Source: Kordia algicida (GTDB lineage: Bacteria > Bacteroidota > Bacteroidia > Flavobacteriales > Flavobacteriaceae). From it: a stretch of 64,000 bases of DNA. The DNA lies in the NCBI RefSeq assembly GCF_051013375.1, contig NZ_CP142125.1; one strand, written 5' to 3'. The notes under the pieces are model-generated. The model did no database searches and had not been told where the DNA came from. It saw only the letters and a list, made by a program, of their open reading frames with translations. This document shows, piece by piece, positions 44,031 to 53,291 of the stretch. The position numbers and the translations under genes were made by a program. Each line of letters starts with the position of its first letter. The stretch's first letter is position 1.

Positions 44031-44834
44031 ATGGGATTATTCAAAAGAAATCCTTTCGGACATATACTCTTTTTAAAAAAATGGTTGATTAGAATTGCGG
44101 GAACGTTGACACACAGACGTTATCGTGGTTTTAATGAATTGAAAATTGAAGGTTCTGACATATTACGTTCGTTACCTGATAAAAATGTATTGTTTGTTTC
44201 CAATCATCAAACGTATTTTGCAGATGTTGTAGCGATGTTTCACGTATTTAACGCAAGTTTGAGTGGACGTGGCGATTCTATTAAAAACGTGGGATATTTG
44301 TGGAATCCGAAGTTGAATATTTATTATGTGGCGGCAAAAGAAACTATGAAATCTGGATTGCTACCTAAAATCCTTGCCTACGCAGGTTCTGTAAGTATTG
44401 AACGTACGTGGAGAGCAAATGGGGAAGATGTAAATAGACAGGTGAAAATGAGCGATATTTCTAATATTGGAATCGCGCTTGATGATGGTTGGGTCATTAC
44501 ATTTCCGCAAGGAACTACCAGACCTTGGAAGCCTATTCGAAAAGGAACTGCACATATTATAAAACGCTACAAACCTATTGTAGTGCCTATTGTAATTGAT
44601 GGTTTTAGGCGTTCATTTGATCGTAAAGGACTTCGCATCAAAAAGAAAGGAATTTTACAATCTATGGAAATCAAAGAACCGCTTCAAATTGATTATGAAA
44701 ATGAAAGCGTAAAAGATATCATTGAAAAAATAGAATACGCAATTGAGCAGCATCCATCATTCTTAAAAGTAATTCCGCAGGAAGAATTAGAAGCTATGGA
44801 AGAACTGAATGAAAAGCGTAAATGGGAATATTAA
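44031..44834 (+). CDS. plsC: 1-acyl-sn-glycerol-3-phosphate acyltransferase family protein
   Basis: A 267-residue PlsC-family acyltransferase that would acylate lysophosphatidic acid. Block 1 is SNHQTYFAD (around 65-72), where His and Asp are separated by five residues instead of the usual four, a variant I believe is common in this subfamily. Block 3 appears as FPQGTTRPW in place of FPEGTRS, so the usual Glu is Gln. It follows the Nudix gene by 38 bases and ends in a strong terminator. Confidence 0.88.
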   Translation: MGLFKRNPFGHILFLKKWLIRIAGTLTHRRYRGFNELKIEGSDILRSLPDKNVLFVSNHQTYFADVVAMFHVFNASLSGRGDSIKNVGYLWNPKLNIYYVAAKETMKSGLLPKILAYAGSVSIERTWRANGEDVNRQVKMSDISNIGIALDDGWVITFPQGTTRPWKPIRKGTAHIIKRYKPIVVPIVIDGFRRSFDRKGLRIKKKGILQSMEIKEPLQIDYENESVKDIIEKIEYAIEQHPSFLKVIPQEELEAMEELNEKRKWEY

Positions 44835-44851
44835 TCTAGTAGAAAATAATA

Positions 44852-44891
44852 AAAAAAGGACTCAAAACTTAAATTTTGAGTCCTTTTTTAT
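44852..44891. terminator. bidirectional terminator
   Basis: Perfect 16-bp stem AAAAAAGGACTCAAAA / TTTTGAGTCCTTTTTT with loop CTTAAA. It lies between convergent plsC and the 87-residue gene, with A and T runs on both sides. Confidence 0.92.
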
Positions 44892-44910
44892 GTTTATATA
44901 GTGCTGAAAA

Positions 44911-45174
44911 TTAATTTTCAATGCTTGTTGTTTCTTCTTCTTTTGATCCTTCTGAAGTGTTCATTGTTGCATAAAGTGCATGCCCAACTTTATTAAACAC
45001 ATTGTAAATGAGCTGAATAATTCCGCCATTATTCATTGTATACATTGAAGTATATGCTGTTGTATGTTGTGTTAACGTTGTACCAAATTGACTTTGAAAA
45101 CTTTTCGTCTCTTGGTGTGCACTTACAGAAATACTAAACATGGCAAACATTAACAATAAGAATATTTTTTTCAT
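44911..45174 (-). CDS. small exported protein of a sigma-factor operon
   Basis: An 87-residue protein with a signal peptide (MKKIFLLLMFAMFSISVSAH) and a short mature part (QFGTTLTQHTTAYTSMYTMN, then NNGGIIQLIYNVFNKVG). It ends with an acidic Glu/Thr tail. No family is recognised. It lies 25 bases after the membrane gene of the sigma-factor unit and so is likely part of that regulon. Confidence 0.75.
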   Translation of the reverse strand: MKKIFLLLMFAMFSISVSAHQETKSFQSQFGTTLTQHTTAYTSMYTMNNGGIIQLIYNVFNKVGHALYATMNTSEGSKEEETTSIEN

Positions 45175-45199
45175 GGTGATATGGTTTTAATGTGCGATT

Positions 45200-45826
45200 T
45201 TATGATTTTAATTGTTTCAATTCTTTGTAATTACGCTTTAGCTTTTTAGTAAGCAATCCGTATAATAAATAATATATTCCGTAAAACACAAGCACAATAA
45301 GGCAGGCTAGTAAAATAGTTACCAATGCCAGCATTAAATAACTTGTTAAAGTAGCTTCTGCTCTAAACTGATCCATTCCGCCAGCTTCTGCTATAAATCC
45401 TGATGGGACAGCAACACATACTGTTACCGCAATGGCGCTCAAACTATACACTACATAATGTTTAACTGTTTTACGAGTCGTAATAATATTTTGCATTAAG
45501 TCTTTAATAGAACTTGTGGTAGAAATCTTTTTATAGTTCATAAAGAACTTATAAATAAAATAAAATACTACAACAGAAGAAATGTAATAAAACCAATTAA
45601 ACCAAACTGGCGTATTTGAGTTTTCCATGGCTTCGGGTTTAAGTATAAATATCAATACGACACTTGCTACTCCAAAACCTAGTTCTAGTAAACTGACATA
45701 AAAGATCCACTTTACGAGCGAAGAAGATTTCTTCAGGATCATTTTGTCAATATCGTTGTAGGATAGCTTAGGCTGATTTGCCTCTTGCTTTTTCCAATCT
45801 TTTTTTAATAAATCTAATTCTTCCAT
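45200..45826 (-). CDS. membrane protein, putative partner of the ECF sigma factor
   Basis: A 208-residue protein with a cytoplasmic N-terminus (LLKKDWKKQEANQPKLSYND) and four transmembrane helices (about 38-60, 72-92, 120-142, 160-190). It starts three bases after the ECF sigma gene, so it is co-transcribed with it. The position suggests an anti-sigma-like partner, but no RskA/zinc-finger anti-sigma motif is visible, so that is inference. Confidence 0.75.
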   Translation of the reverse strand: MEELDLLKKDWKKQEANQPKLSYNDIDKMILKKSSSLVKWIFYVSLLELGFGVASVVLIFILKPEAMENSNTPVWFNWFYYISSVVVFYFIYKFFMNYKKISTTSSIKDLMQNIITTRKTVKHYVVYSLSAIAVTVCVAVPSGFIAEAGGMDQFRAEATLTSYLMLALVTILLACLIVLVFYGIYYLLYGLLTKKLKRNYKELKQLKS

Positions 45827-45829
45827 GAG

Positions 45830-46324
45830 TTATGGATTTAAAATCTTTTTCAATTTGGTTTTAATTCTGTTCATCTTCACACGTGCATTCACTTCCGTAA
45901 TACCAATTGTTTCGGCTATTTCTCTATAATTTTTATCTTCTAAGTATAAGAAAATCAAGGCTTTTTCAATATCTGATAATTGCTTGATAGCTTTATACAT
46001 AATCTTTAACTGTTCTTCTTCAGTATCATCATAATCCTCGGATGTTATTTTAAAAACAACACTTTCATAATCTTGTGTCTTTACACGTCTTTTCGACTTT
46101 CGATATAACGTAATAGCAGTATTTAATGCCACACGATACATCCAAGTACTGAATTTAGAATCGCCTCTGAATTTTGGGTATGCCTTCCATAACTGTATCG
46201 TTATCTCCTGAAAAAGATCGTTGTGTTGATCTTTATTAGAAGTATAAATTCTACAAACTTTATGAACGATATTCTGATGACGTTCTAATTCTGTAACAAA
46301 ACTATGTTCGAGGTTGTTGCTCAA
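45830..46324 (-). CDS. ECF RNA polymerase sigma factor
   Basis: A 164-residue extracytoplasmic-function sigma-70 factor. Region 2 is DLFQEITIQLWKAYPKFRGD with FSTWMYRVALNTAI, and region 4 is ALIFLYLEDKNYREIAETIG with VNARVKMNRIKTKL. It leads a three-gene unit with a membrane protein and a small exported protein. Confidence 0.95.
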   Translation of the reverse strand: MSNNLEHSFVTELERHQNIVHKVCRIYTSNKDQHNDLFQEITIQLWKAYPKFRGDSKFSTWMYRVALNTAITLYRKSKRRVKTQDYESVVFKITSEDYDDTEEEQLKIMYKAIKQLSDIEKALIFLYLEDKNYREIAETIGITEVNARVKMNRIKTKLKKILNP

Positions 46325-46433
46325 TTTTTTGATGGTTATTTGCCTATAAGTGTTTTGAAAAACAAATATGTTACATATTTTTTAAAAAACTTTTAGAAAG
46401 CTGTATTTTTGTTCTGTAAGGGATGAATTTTTT

Positions 46434-47726
46434 ATGAATATACCAAGAACAAGCTTTCCTAGAGTTGTCATTATTGGCGGCGGATTTGCAGGAATTTCGC
46501 TAGCTAAACAACTCGGAAAACAAGAAGTGCAAGCGGTGTTAATTGACAGACACAATTATCATACTTTTCAACCTTTACTATATCAAGTATCTACAGGTGG
46601 ATTGGAACCTGATTCCATCGCATATCCAATTCGTAAAATTGTAAAAGATTATCCAAATTTTTACTTCCGATTGGCAAATGTGGTAGCAATTGATACCGAA
46701 AATAAATGTGTTTGTACAGATATTGGCGATCTCAACTACGATCATTTAGTCATTGCTACAGGTTCTAAAACAAATTTCTTTGGAAACTCAGAAATTGAAA
46801 AGCACAGTATGGTGATGAAAACCATTCCACAATCGTTAAACCTTCGCAGTTTGATTTTGGAAAACTTTGAACAAGCCATTTTAAAATCTGATCTAGAAGA
46901 ACGCAATGCACTAATGAACTTCGTTATAGTTGGAGCAGGACCAACAGGCGTAGAATTGGCTGGCGCTTTGGCGGAAATAAAAAAAGGAATTCTTCCAAAA
47001 GACTATCCCGATTTAGACATTCGTCAGATGAATATTAATTTGGTGCAAAGTTCATCGAGAATTTTGCCTGCAATGAGTGAACAAGCTTCTGAAAAAGCAG
47101 AAGATTATTTACAAGGACTTGGTGTTGATGTTTGGAAAAATTTACGCGTTACCAATTATGATGGCGATTGGGTAAGTACCAACGGAACTGTAAATTTTAG
47201 AGCCGCAACATTAATTTGGTCTGCAGGTGTAAAAGGCGCAACAATTGCTGGAGTAGATGGCGAAGAACTTATTACACGTGGAAACCGAATCTTAGTCAAT
47301 GAATTCAATCAAGTAAAAGGGTTTGATGATATTTATGCACTTGGTGATATTGCTTCTATGCAAAGTGAAGACTATCCGTACGGGCATCCAATGATGGCGC
47401 AACCTGCCATTCAACAGGGAAAGCATTTGGGGAAAAATCTCGTTCGTAAGCTCAATGGTAAAGAAATGAAACCTTTTTCATATTTAGACAAAGGTTCTAT
47501 GGCAACTGTAGGAAGAAACAAAGCGGTTGTAGATTTGCCAAAGTTTAAATTTCAGGGTGTTTTTGCTTGGTTTGTGTGGATGTTTGTGCATTTATTTTTT
47601 CTCATCGGATTTAGAAATCGAATGGTCGTTTTTATCAATTGGGTTTACAATTACGTTCGTTTTGATCGTGAAGCACGCTTAATCATTCGTCCATACAAAA
47701 AATACAAACAATCTTCGTCAGATTAA
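46434..47726 (+). CDS. ndh: type II NADH dehydrogenase (NDH-2)
   Basis: A 430-residue flavoprotein that passes electrons from NADH to quinone without proton pumping. FAD motif GGGFAGISLAKQL at about 15-27, second dinucleotide motif VGAGPTGVELAGAL at about 165-178, then ALGDIAS and AQPAIQQGKHL, and a C-terminal hydrophobic segment (about 375-400) that binds the membrane. Length fits the family. It overlaps by 9 bases the convergent YhhN-like gene. Confidence 0.95.
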   Translation: MNIPRTSFPRVVIIGGGFAGISLAKQLGKQEVQAVLIDRHNYHTFQPLLYQVSTGGLEPDSIAYPIRKIVKDYPNFYFRLANVVAIDTENKCVCTDIGDLNYDHLVIATGSKTNFFGNSEIEKHSMVMKTIPQSLNLRSLILENFEQAILKSDLEERNALMNFVIVGAGPTGVELAGALAEIKKGILPKDYPDLDIRQMNINLVQSSSRILPAMSEQASEKAEDYLQGLGVDVWKNLRVTNYDGDWVSTNGTVNFRAATLIWSAGVKGATIAGVDGEELITRGNRILVNEFNQVKGFDDIYALGDIASMQSEDYPYGHPMMAQPAIQQGKHLGKNLVRKLNGKEMKPFSYLDKGSMATVGRNKAVVDLPKFKFQGVFAWFVWMFVHLFFLIGFRNRMVVFINWVYNYVRFDREARLIIRPYKKYKQSSSD

Positions 47727-48455
47727 AAAAGCATCTTCCTGCTGTTCTGTATTTTCTACAGGACAGTTTACGGCTAAAATCCCGAGAATTATCAGCAATT
47801 GTGAAATTCCGTAGAAAAACATGATATAAATGTCTTTGTATGGCAATGGTTCATGAAATCTGTTCAATCCAATAAGAATCTGTGCAATGGTAAAACAGCA
47901 AGTTCCAATAAATACCAAACGATAACTTTTCAGGTTTACATTCTTATAACGTAGATATGCCAATTTTAAAAGATTGAGTACGGTTGCCATGTACATAATA
48001 ACTGGAATAAGCATTGAGTCAAGTTTATCATACATAAGGTAAATCAGCGAAAGCGAAATTAAAAGTGATATTGCCAAATACGGAATCAATCTATCAATAT
48101 CGTATCGTGTCTGTTTATACAAATACAAAGAATATAGCAGCATCGCAATCAAGAAAGATACAAGTCCCAAAATAAAAGAATAAAAAGGCATAGTTTCTAG
48201 TAATACTATATCGCCAACGCATAAAAAAACAAGTGCACCAAGAATATTAATTCTGTGGCGTAATTTCATTTCACCACTATTTATATAGAAAAAAATAGCG
48301 AGTAAAATGGTGATTAGTGGCTTTGTAAACAATCTTAATTCATAAAATTCTTCAGAATTATTAAAATAAATATCTAAAGAAAGATTCAATAAAAAAAGGA
48401 TAATAAAAGCTTTAAAAAATTTCATATTCTTGGGAGGCTTTTTTCGAAAAAGCAC
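47718..48455 (-). CDS. YhhN-family membrane protein, paralog 1
   Basis: A 245-residue protein with eight or so transmembrane helices and the YhhN/TMEM86 pattern (TKPLITILLAIFFYINSGEM, CVGDIVLLE, and a C-terminal YGISQLLIILGIL). Animal TMEM86 proteins are lysoplasmalogenases; the bacterial role is unproven. A tandem paralog lies 30 bases upstream on the same strand. Its 3' end overlaps the convergent ndh gene by 9 bases. Confidence 0.85.
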   Translation of the reverse strand: MLFRKKPPKNMKFFKAFIILFLLNLSLDIYFNNSEEFYELRLFTKPLITILLAIFFYINSGEMKLRHRINILGALVFLCVGDIVLLETMPFYSFILGLVSFLIAMLLYSLYLYKQTRYDIDRLIPYLAISLLISLSLIYLMYDKLDSMLIPVIMYMATVLNLLKLAYLRYKNVNLKSYRLVFIGTCCFTIAQILIGLNRFHEPLPYKDIYIMFFYGISQLLIILGILAVNCPVENTEQQEDAFLI

Positions 48456-48484
48456 TGCAATTTAGTAAAAAAAATATTACATAA

Positions 48485-49150
48485 TTAGTTTTGATAACTT
48501 TTGATGATTCCCATAACAATTAAAAATTGTGCAATAGCATAAGTAGCCATTATACTTAGGTTCGAAAAAGGTAGTGGATCATAAAATTTATTTACTGCCA
48601 AAAGACTATCTGATACCATAAAAAATAATGCTCCAACAAACACCAACTTAAATCCTTGATGTAAAACCATTCCTTTTCTCATAAACGCCGTGGTTGCCAT
48701 GGAGAGAATCACTGCCATATATACCAACACAGGAATTAATAAATCGCCCAATCCGTCTTTAATTAACCAAAATAGTCCTACAGCATATACTAAAAGCAAC
48801 GCAACGAATGAGAGACTGTCTTTTTTTCCATTACGATCACGAAAAAACACCACAATGTACATCACATGCGCCAATAAAAAGGAAACTAAACCTGCTATAA
48901 AAAAACCTTCATCATAACTCACAAACATCAACAATACATCGCCCCACAAAGAAAAAAGTAATGCTAATATGGTGGTTAATTTTACAGAAAAATGCAGATG
49001 GTCTGAATTAAAAATAAAAAATAACATCAAGGTAATTACAATGGCGGGTTTTGTAAAATAATGCCAAGTCGTATAACTCTCAAAGCTTCCAAAAACAAGC
49101 TCTAGTGTTACAACGATGATAAAAATGATGGTAAAAATTTTTGTTTTCAT
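48485..49150 (-). CDS. YhhN-family membrane protein, paralog 2
   Basis: A 221-residue relative of the neighbouring gene with the same layout: TKPAIVITLMLFFIFNSDHL, SLWGDVLLMF, and a C-terminal YAIAQFLIVMGI. The tandem pair arose by duplication. It overlaps by 4 bases the metal-dependent hydrolase-like gene upstream, so it is probably co-transcribed with it. Confidence 0.87.
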   Translation of the reverse strand: MKTKIFTIIFIIVVTLELVFGSFESYTTWHYFTKPAIVITLMLFFIFNSDHLHFSVKLTTILALLFSLWGDVLLMFVSYDEGFFIAGLVSFLLAHVMYIVVFFRDRNGKKDSLSFVALLLVYAVGLFWLIKDGLGDLLIPVLVYMAVILSMATTAFMRKGMVLHQGFKLVFVGALFFMVSDSLLAVNKFYDPLPFSNLSIMATYAIAQFLIVMGIIKSYQN

Positions 49151-49686
49151 ATAGATTTCTTTTTTAAGAATATGGCAATAGCGAGTAAAATTACACAGGG
49201 AATTCCAATATAAAAAGCTTCATTCTGTAGTACACGAAAACCATAATCACTAAAAAAATTGCTAACACCTAGTGGCGAAACCAAAATTGGTCGCCAAGGA
49301 AAAAAGTAACGCGTATTATCAAATGGAATGAAAAAACCAACACCGCGTCCGCCATTAGTTAGCGCATCGAGCAAACTATGCGATAATGTTGCCAACAAAA
49401 ATGTGATAAACAATACAATTCCAGTTTTTGAAAAATACGTGATCTTTCTGTAAAATAACGCACGAATTAAAAATGCAAGTAGAAAAGCAAATAAAATACT
49501 ATGTGAAAATCCGCGATGTCCCAACGGATGCATGTACGAATAATCAAAATGAAACATGATAACATCAGCATCAGGAATAACTGCGCAAAAAATTAATAAC
49601 AAGGAAAATTTTACAGGATTCAGTTGAAGGTTTGAAACTTTACCTATCGTGTAGGCGGCGAGCGCATGTCCGAAAATAGACGCCAT
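49147..49686 (-). CDS. YdjM-family membrane-bound metal-dependent hydrolase
   Basis: A 179-residue protein of the PF04307/YdjM type: four transmembrane helices and conserved His/Asp residues near the membrane surface (FGHALAAYTIGK, CAVIPDADVIMFHF, HRGFSHSILFAFL, LSHSLLDALTNGG). Metal-dependent hydrolase activity is inferred from the family. It shares one base with each neighbour, so it is in the same run as the YhhN pair. Confidence 0.9.
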   Translation of the reverse strand: MASIFGHALAAYTIGKVSNLQLNPVKFSLLLIFCAVIPDADVIMFHFDYSYMHPLGHRGFSHSILFAFLLAFLIRALFYRKITYFSKTGIVLFITFLLATLSHSLLDALTNGGRGVGFFIPFDNTRYFFPWRPILVSPLGVSNFFSDYGFRVLQNEAFYIGIPCVILLAIAIFLKKKSI

Positions 49687-49943
49687 TAATTAGAACTTGA
49701 ATATTCGTCCAAAATCGCTTTTTCTTGCGAGGTTAAACTTTCCACACCTTTTGCATTAATCTTTTCCAAAATACGATCTACCTTTTCTTGTTTCTCTTTT
49801 TTCTTTGCGTTAAATTCATCATCAATCGTGTAATACTTCTTGCCCGAACGTTTCGAGAGACCTGAATTGTTCTTTCCCGCAAAAAAAACAACATACACAA
49901 AAACCGCAATAACCGCGATAGAAATAAAAGGCATTAAACTCAT
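49686..49943 (-). CDS. small DUF6576-like membrane protein
   Basis: An 85-residue protein with one N-terminal transmembrane helix (about 4-20) and a cytoplasmic helical tail with VDRILEKINAKGVESLTSQE, a pattern also found at the C-terminus of some rhomboid proteins. Function unknown. It leads the run of four minus-strand genes and diverges from the TonB-dependent receptor. Confidence 0.78.
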   Translation of the reverse strand: MSLMPFISIAVIAVFVYVVFFAGKNNSGLSKRSGKKYYTIDDEFNAKKKEKQEKVDRILEKINAKGVESLTSQEKAILDEYSSSN

Positions 49944-50009
49944 AGATGTGCAATTTTTTAGTACTCAAAACTACAATATTTCTGTTTTTTGTGCAATTAG
50001 AATCAAAAT

Positions 50010-50080
50010 ACAATTCATCCTTTAATTACGACAATTGAGCATTTCCTTTTTTCAAAATATTGCAGATCGCAAGACATTTG
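50010..50080 (+). promoter_or_regulatory. LytTR-type site and promoter of the TonB-dependent receptor
   Basis: ACAATTCAT (50010-50018) and ACAATTGAG (50031-50039) are direct repeats 21 bp apart, followed by 33 nt and the -7 box GACATTTG (50073-50080). The layout is the same as at 27472-27542 and 60625-60695. Position upstream of the -33 region fits activation. Confidence 0.78.
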
Positions 50081-50137
50081 TGCCATCATCAATCAACACT
50101 TTGACTTAGTTCAGTGTACAAAAACAATAATAATACC

Positions 50138-52291
50138 ATGAAAAAATTACTACTCATTCTCTGTTTGTGTTTGCAAAGCGTCGTTTATGGACAAACCACG
50201 ATTTCAGGAATTGTTACCGATTCATCTAACGAACCTATTTTAGGTGCCAATGTATATTTAGAAGGCACTTTTGACGGAGCTTCCACCAACGAAAAAGGTG
50301 CGTTCAGTTTTACCACTGATGAAACGGGAACACAAGTTTTGCTAGTTTCTTTCTTATCGTTTGAAACGAAAAAAGTCACTTTAGATGTTTCTAAAATGCA
50401 AAACATGACTATCAAATTACGCGAAAATGTAGACGCCTTAAACGCGGTAATTTTAAGTGCAGGATCATTTGAAGCTGGAGAAAATGCTAAAGTAACTGCC
50501 TTAAAACCACTAGATATTGTAACCACAGCAAGTGCGTTGGGCGATGTTGTTGGCGCATTACAAACCTTGCCAGGAACGAGTACAGTTGCCGAAGATGGAC
50601 GATTATTTGTACGTGGTGGACGTGCCGAAGAAACGCAGATTTTTATAGACGGAATTCGTGTGTTTACGCCATATACAAATACTACAAACAATATTCCTGC
50701 GCGCGGACGTTATTCGCCATTTCTCTTTAAAGGAATTACGTTTTCTACAGGTGGATATTCGGCGGAATTTGGGCAAGCACTATCTGGTGTCTTGGAATTA
50801 AATACGATTAACGAACCCGATCAGGAGAAAACCGATATTTCTGTGATGACCGTTGGTGGCGCGCTCGGACATACCGAAAAGTGGGAGAAAGGTTCAGTGA
50901 GTTTTAGTACATCATACATCAATTTAGCACCGTATTTAGAGCTATTTCCAGATCGTAACGAATGGATAAAACCATTTCAAGGTGGACAAGGAGAAAGTGT
51001 ATTTCGTCATCATTTTGAAAATGGAACCTTGAAATTTTACACGGCGTTTGATATTACGGACTTTGAACTCGACCAAGAAAGCATCAATTTTGACGAATTG
51101 GTTCGCTTCAAACTCAACAATAACAATTTGTATATGAATGGTTCGTACAAAGGTGTTTTTGGAGAAAATTGGTCTGTTACTTCAGGATTGAGTTACACAC
51201 GCGACAACTCAAAAGTACGAATCATTGACGATCGCATCAATAGCTTAGAGAATTCATTTCACTTTAAAACAAAGCTGAAAAAGAATTTTAATAACAGAAT
51301 CAAACTGAGTTTTGGAGCAGAATATTTTACTACTGATTTTGATGAAGAATTTGAAAATCCTTTTGTAGAAAAAATTGATTATGGTTTTAAAAGTAACTTA
51401 ATTGGCGCTTTCGCGGAAACGGACATTTTTTTCTCAAAAAACTTTGCTGCAAAAGCTGGTGTACGTTTAGATCATACATCTTTGTTGGAAGAAACAACTA
51501 TTTCTCCACGATTGTCATTGGCGTATAAAACTTCCGAGAAAGACCAAGTGTCGTTTGCTTTTGGACAGTTTTACCAGAATCCGAATAATAATTATTTAAA
51601 ATTCAACTCAGGATTTAAGCCAGAAAGTGCCACGCATTATATTTTAAACTATCAATACGTACATGATGGAAAAACGTTTCGTGCAGAAGCATATCACAAA
51701 GAATACAATGATTTAATTACGTTTTCTGGACAATTTCCACAATTTGGGACTGATTTTGCGAATGATGGTTTCGGTCAGGCCACAGGTTTGGACATTTTTT
51801 GGAGAGACAACAAAACCATCAAAAATGTAGATTATTGGGTTTCGTATTCGTACTTAGATACGCAACGTAAATTTGAAAATTATCCTGTGGAAGCGATGCC
51901 GAATTTTGCGACAAAACATAACTTTTCTTTGGTCACAAAACATTGGATTGACAAGTTGAAAAGTCAGGTTGGATTTAGTTATAACTATTCTTCAGGAAGA
52001 ACGTACACCAATCCGAACACAACAGGATTTTTATCAGAAAAAACGAAAGATTATCACAGTTTAAGCGTGAATTGGGCATATTTAATCTCTCCACAAAAAA
52101 TATTGTATTTCTCAGTTTCAAATGCCTTAGGTTTACGAAATGTATTTGGCTACGAATATGCAAATCAGCCAGACATTAACGGAACATTTCAACGAATGGT
52201 GCGTCGTCCTGCACAAGATCAGTTTTTCTTTGTCGGTTTCTTTTGGACGATTAGTGATGATAAAACGAGTAATCAGTTGGATACGTTGTAA
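50138..52291 (+). CDS. TonB-dependent outer-membrane receptor
   Basis: The start at 50138 (MKKLLLILCLCLQSVVYGQ) gives a direct signal peptide; an upstream in-frame ATG at 50114 adds eight residues. The 717-residue protein has an N-terminal carboxypeptidase-like domain (about 20-100), a plug (about 110-220, SALGDVVGALQTLPGTSTVA and LFVRGGRAEETQIFIDG) and a 22-strand barrel. There is no neighbouring SusD gene, so it is an orphan receptor. The ligand is unknown. Its promoter has a LytTR-type site. Confidence 0.94.
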   Translation: MKKLLLILCLCLQSVVYGQTTISGIVTDSSNEPILGANVYLEGTFDGASTNEKGAFSFTTDETGTQVLLVSFLSFETKKVTLDVSKMQNMTIKLRENVDALNAVILSAGSFEAGENAKVTALKPLDIVTTASALGDVVGALQTLPGTSTVAEDGRLFVRGGRAEETQIFIDGIRVFTPYTNTTNNIPARGRYSPFLFKGITFSTGGYSAEFGQALSGVLELNTINEPDQEKTDISVMTVGGALGHTEKWEKGSVSFSTSYINLAPYLELFPDRNEWIKPFQGGQGESVFRHHFENGTLKFYTAFDITDFELDQESINFDELVRFKLNNNNLYMNGSYKGVFGENWSVTSGLSYTRDNSKVRIIDDRINSLENSFHFKTKLKKNFNNRIKLSFGAEYFTTDFDEEFENPFVEKIDYGFKSNLIGAFAETDIFFSKNFAAKAGVRLDHTSLLEETTISPRLSLAYKTSEKDQVSFAFGQFYQNPNNNYLKFNSGFKPESATHYILNYQYVHDGKTFRAEAYHKEYNDLITFSGQFPQFGTDFANDGFGQATGLDIFWRDNKTIKNVDYWVSYSYLDTQRKFENYPVEAMPNFATKHNFSLVTKHWIDKLKSQVGFSYNYSSGRTYTNPNTTGFLSEKTKDYHSLSVNWAYLISPQKILYFSVSNALGLRNVFGYEYANQPDINGTFQRMVRRPAQDQFFFVGFFWTISDDKTSNQLDTL

Positions 52292-52373
52292 CTCACTACG
52301 TTTGCAGTATTAAGCGTTGAGGTTTTAGTATTGAGATTTAAATTCACTTATTTATAAAAAAGTTGGTATATAA

Positions 52374-52408
52374 AAAGCTAGCGCGAGTTTTAAACTCGCG
52401 CTAGCTTT
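52374..52408. repeat. perfect 17-bp inverted repeat
   Basis: AAAGCTAGCGCGAGTTT and AAACTCGCGCTAGCTTT are exact reverse complements around one T. It lies after the TonB-dependent receptor gene but lacks a long T run. It may be a bidirectional terminator of a different type. Confidence 0.75.
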
Positions 52409-52514
52409 ACTATCATTTCAAAGCAAACAATTTACATAAAGAAAAAGATTGTCACGTTGTAAACTCCTCGCAAGACGTTTAGACGATAGAATAATTCAAA
52501 ATTTAAATTCATAA

Positions 52515-52868
52515 TTATGAATTTAAAACCGCATTTTCTTCCTCTGTCAACAATCTGGAATGAATGATAAATCGTAATCCAAGCGGAATTTCTAGGGAAA
52601 AACTCGCGCCTCTGCCTTCTGTTATATCAACAGTTAAATGTGTGTGTTTCCAATATTCAAATTGATCTTGATTCATATAAAAATTCACGCCTTCTAGTTT
52701 CCCTAAATGAACGTCGCTTTCATCCAAGTACATATCTTCTTCAGGTAAAATCATCGGAGAAGAACCATCACAACAACCGCCACTTTGATGAAAAATGAGG
52801 TTTCCATGTTGTTTTTTAAGTTGTTGTACAACTTCAGCAGCTTTTTCTGTGATTGCGATTCTTTCCAT
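52515..52868 (-). CDS. DUF779 domain protein
   Basis: A 117-residue soluble protein with the DUF779 pattern: GNLIFHQSGGCCDGSSPMIL with a double cysteine, MNQDQFEYWKHTHLTVDITE, and a C-terminal SLEIPLGLRFIIHSRLLTEEE. DUF779 genes commonly accompany NAD-dependent aldehyde dehydrogenases of the ExaC/AldB type, as here. Function is unknown; the Cys pair suggests metal or redox chemistry. It lies 423 bp downstream of the aldehyde dehydrogenase gene. Confidence 0.92.
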   Translation of the reverse strand: MERIAITEKAAEVVQQLKKQHGNLIFHQSGGCCDGSSPMILPEEDMYLDESDVHLGKLEGVNFYMNQDQFEYWKHTHLTVDITEGRGASFSLEIPLGLRFIIHSRLLTEEENAVLNS

Positions 52869-53291
52869 AGCTAAATTTTGAATAAAAAAATACGAAATTT
52901 GAAGATTAATATTAAATAGCGTGAGTTCGACGTAAGAATTTTAGTTTGAAGCTTTTCTTTTCCGCAGTATAGCAGGAGTTTTTCGTTAAAAATTTTCGAA
53001 ACCTTGGAGAAAATTTAGAAAAACTAAAAATACCTCTGGAAATCAAAGATTCATGAGTTCCATAATTGGAAATAGAAATCATACGAACTAAAAGTTCCCT
53101 TTCTTTTGTTGATGCCTGTGCTGAACTTGATTCAGTATTCTTTGGGTAAGCAAAGAAAATGAAAATAAAACACTAAAAATGAATTGCATAGCAGAATTAT
53201 TTCTAAAATTACTATAAATATAAATTGAATGATTTATATCGAACTGACGTTAAAATAGTATGCAAGATGTCAAAGTGACATATTTGTCATC
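52869..53291. other. 423-bp gap between aldehyde dehydrogenase and DUF779 genes
   Basis: No gene is seen. It contains TGCTGAACTTGATTCAGTATTC at about 53117-53138, an internally inverted word (CTGAA...TTCAG) of a kind often dispersed in flavobacteria, and a small palindrome ATGTCA-AAG-TGACAT at 53267-53281 just past the dehydrogenase stop. The promoter of the DUF779 gene should be here. Confidence 0.6.

Noticed and set aside
46325..46433. AATTCATCC word upstream of the ECF sigma gene, resembling the LytTR-type half-site
   Set aside because: No second half-site at 21 bp and no -7 box at the required distance.
52374..52408. Perfect palindrome after the TonB-dependent receptor as an ordinary rho-independent terminator
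   Set aside because: It lacks a T run of useful length on either side; kept as an inverted repeat rather than a confident terminator.
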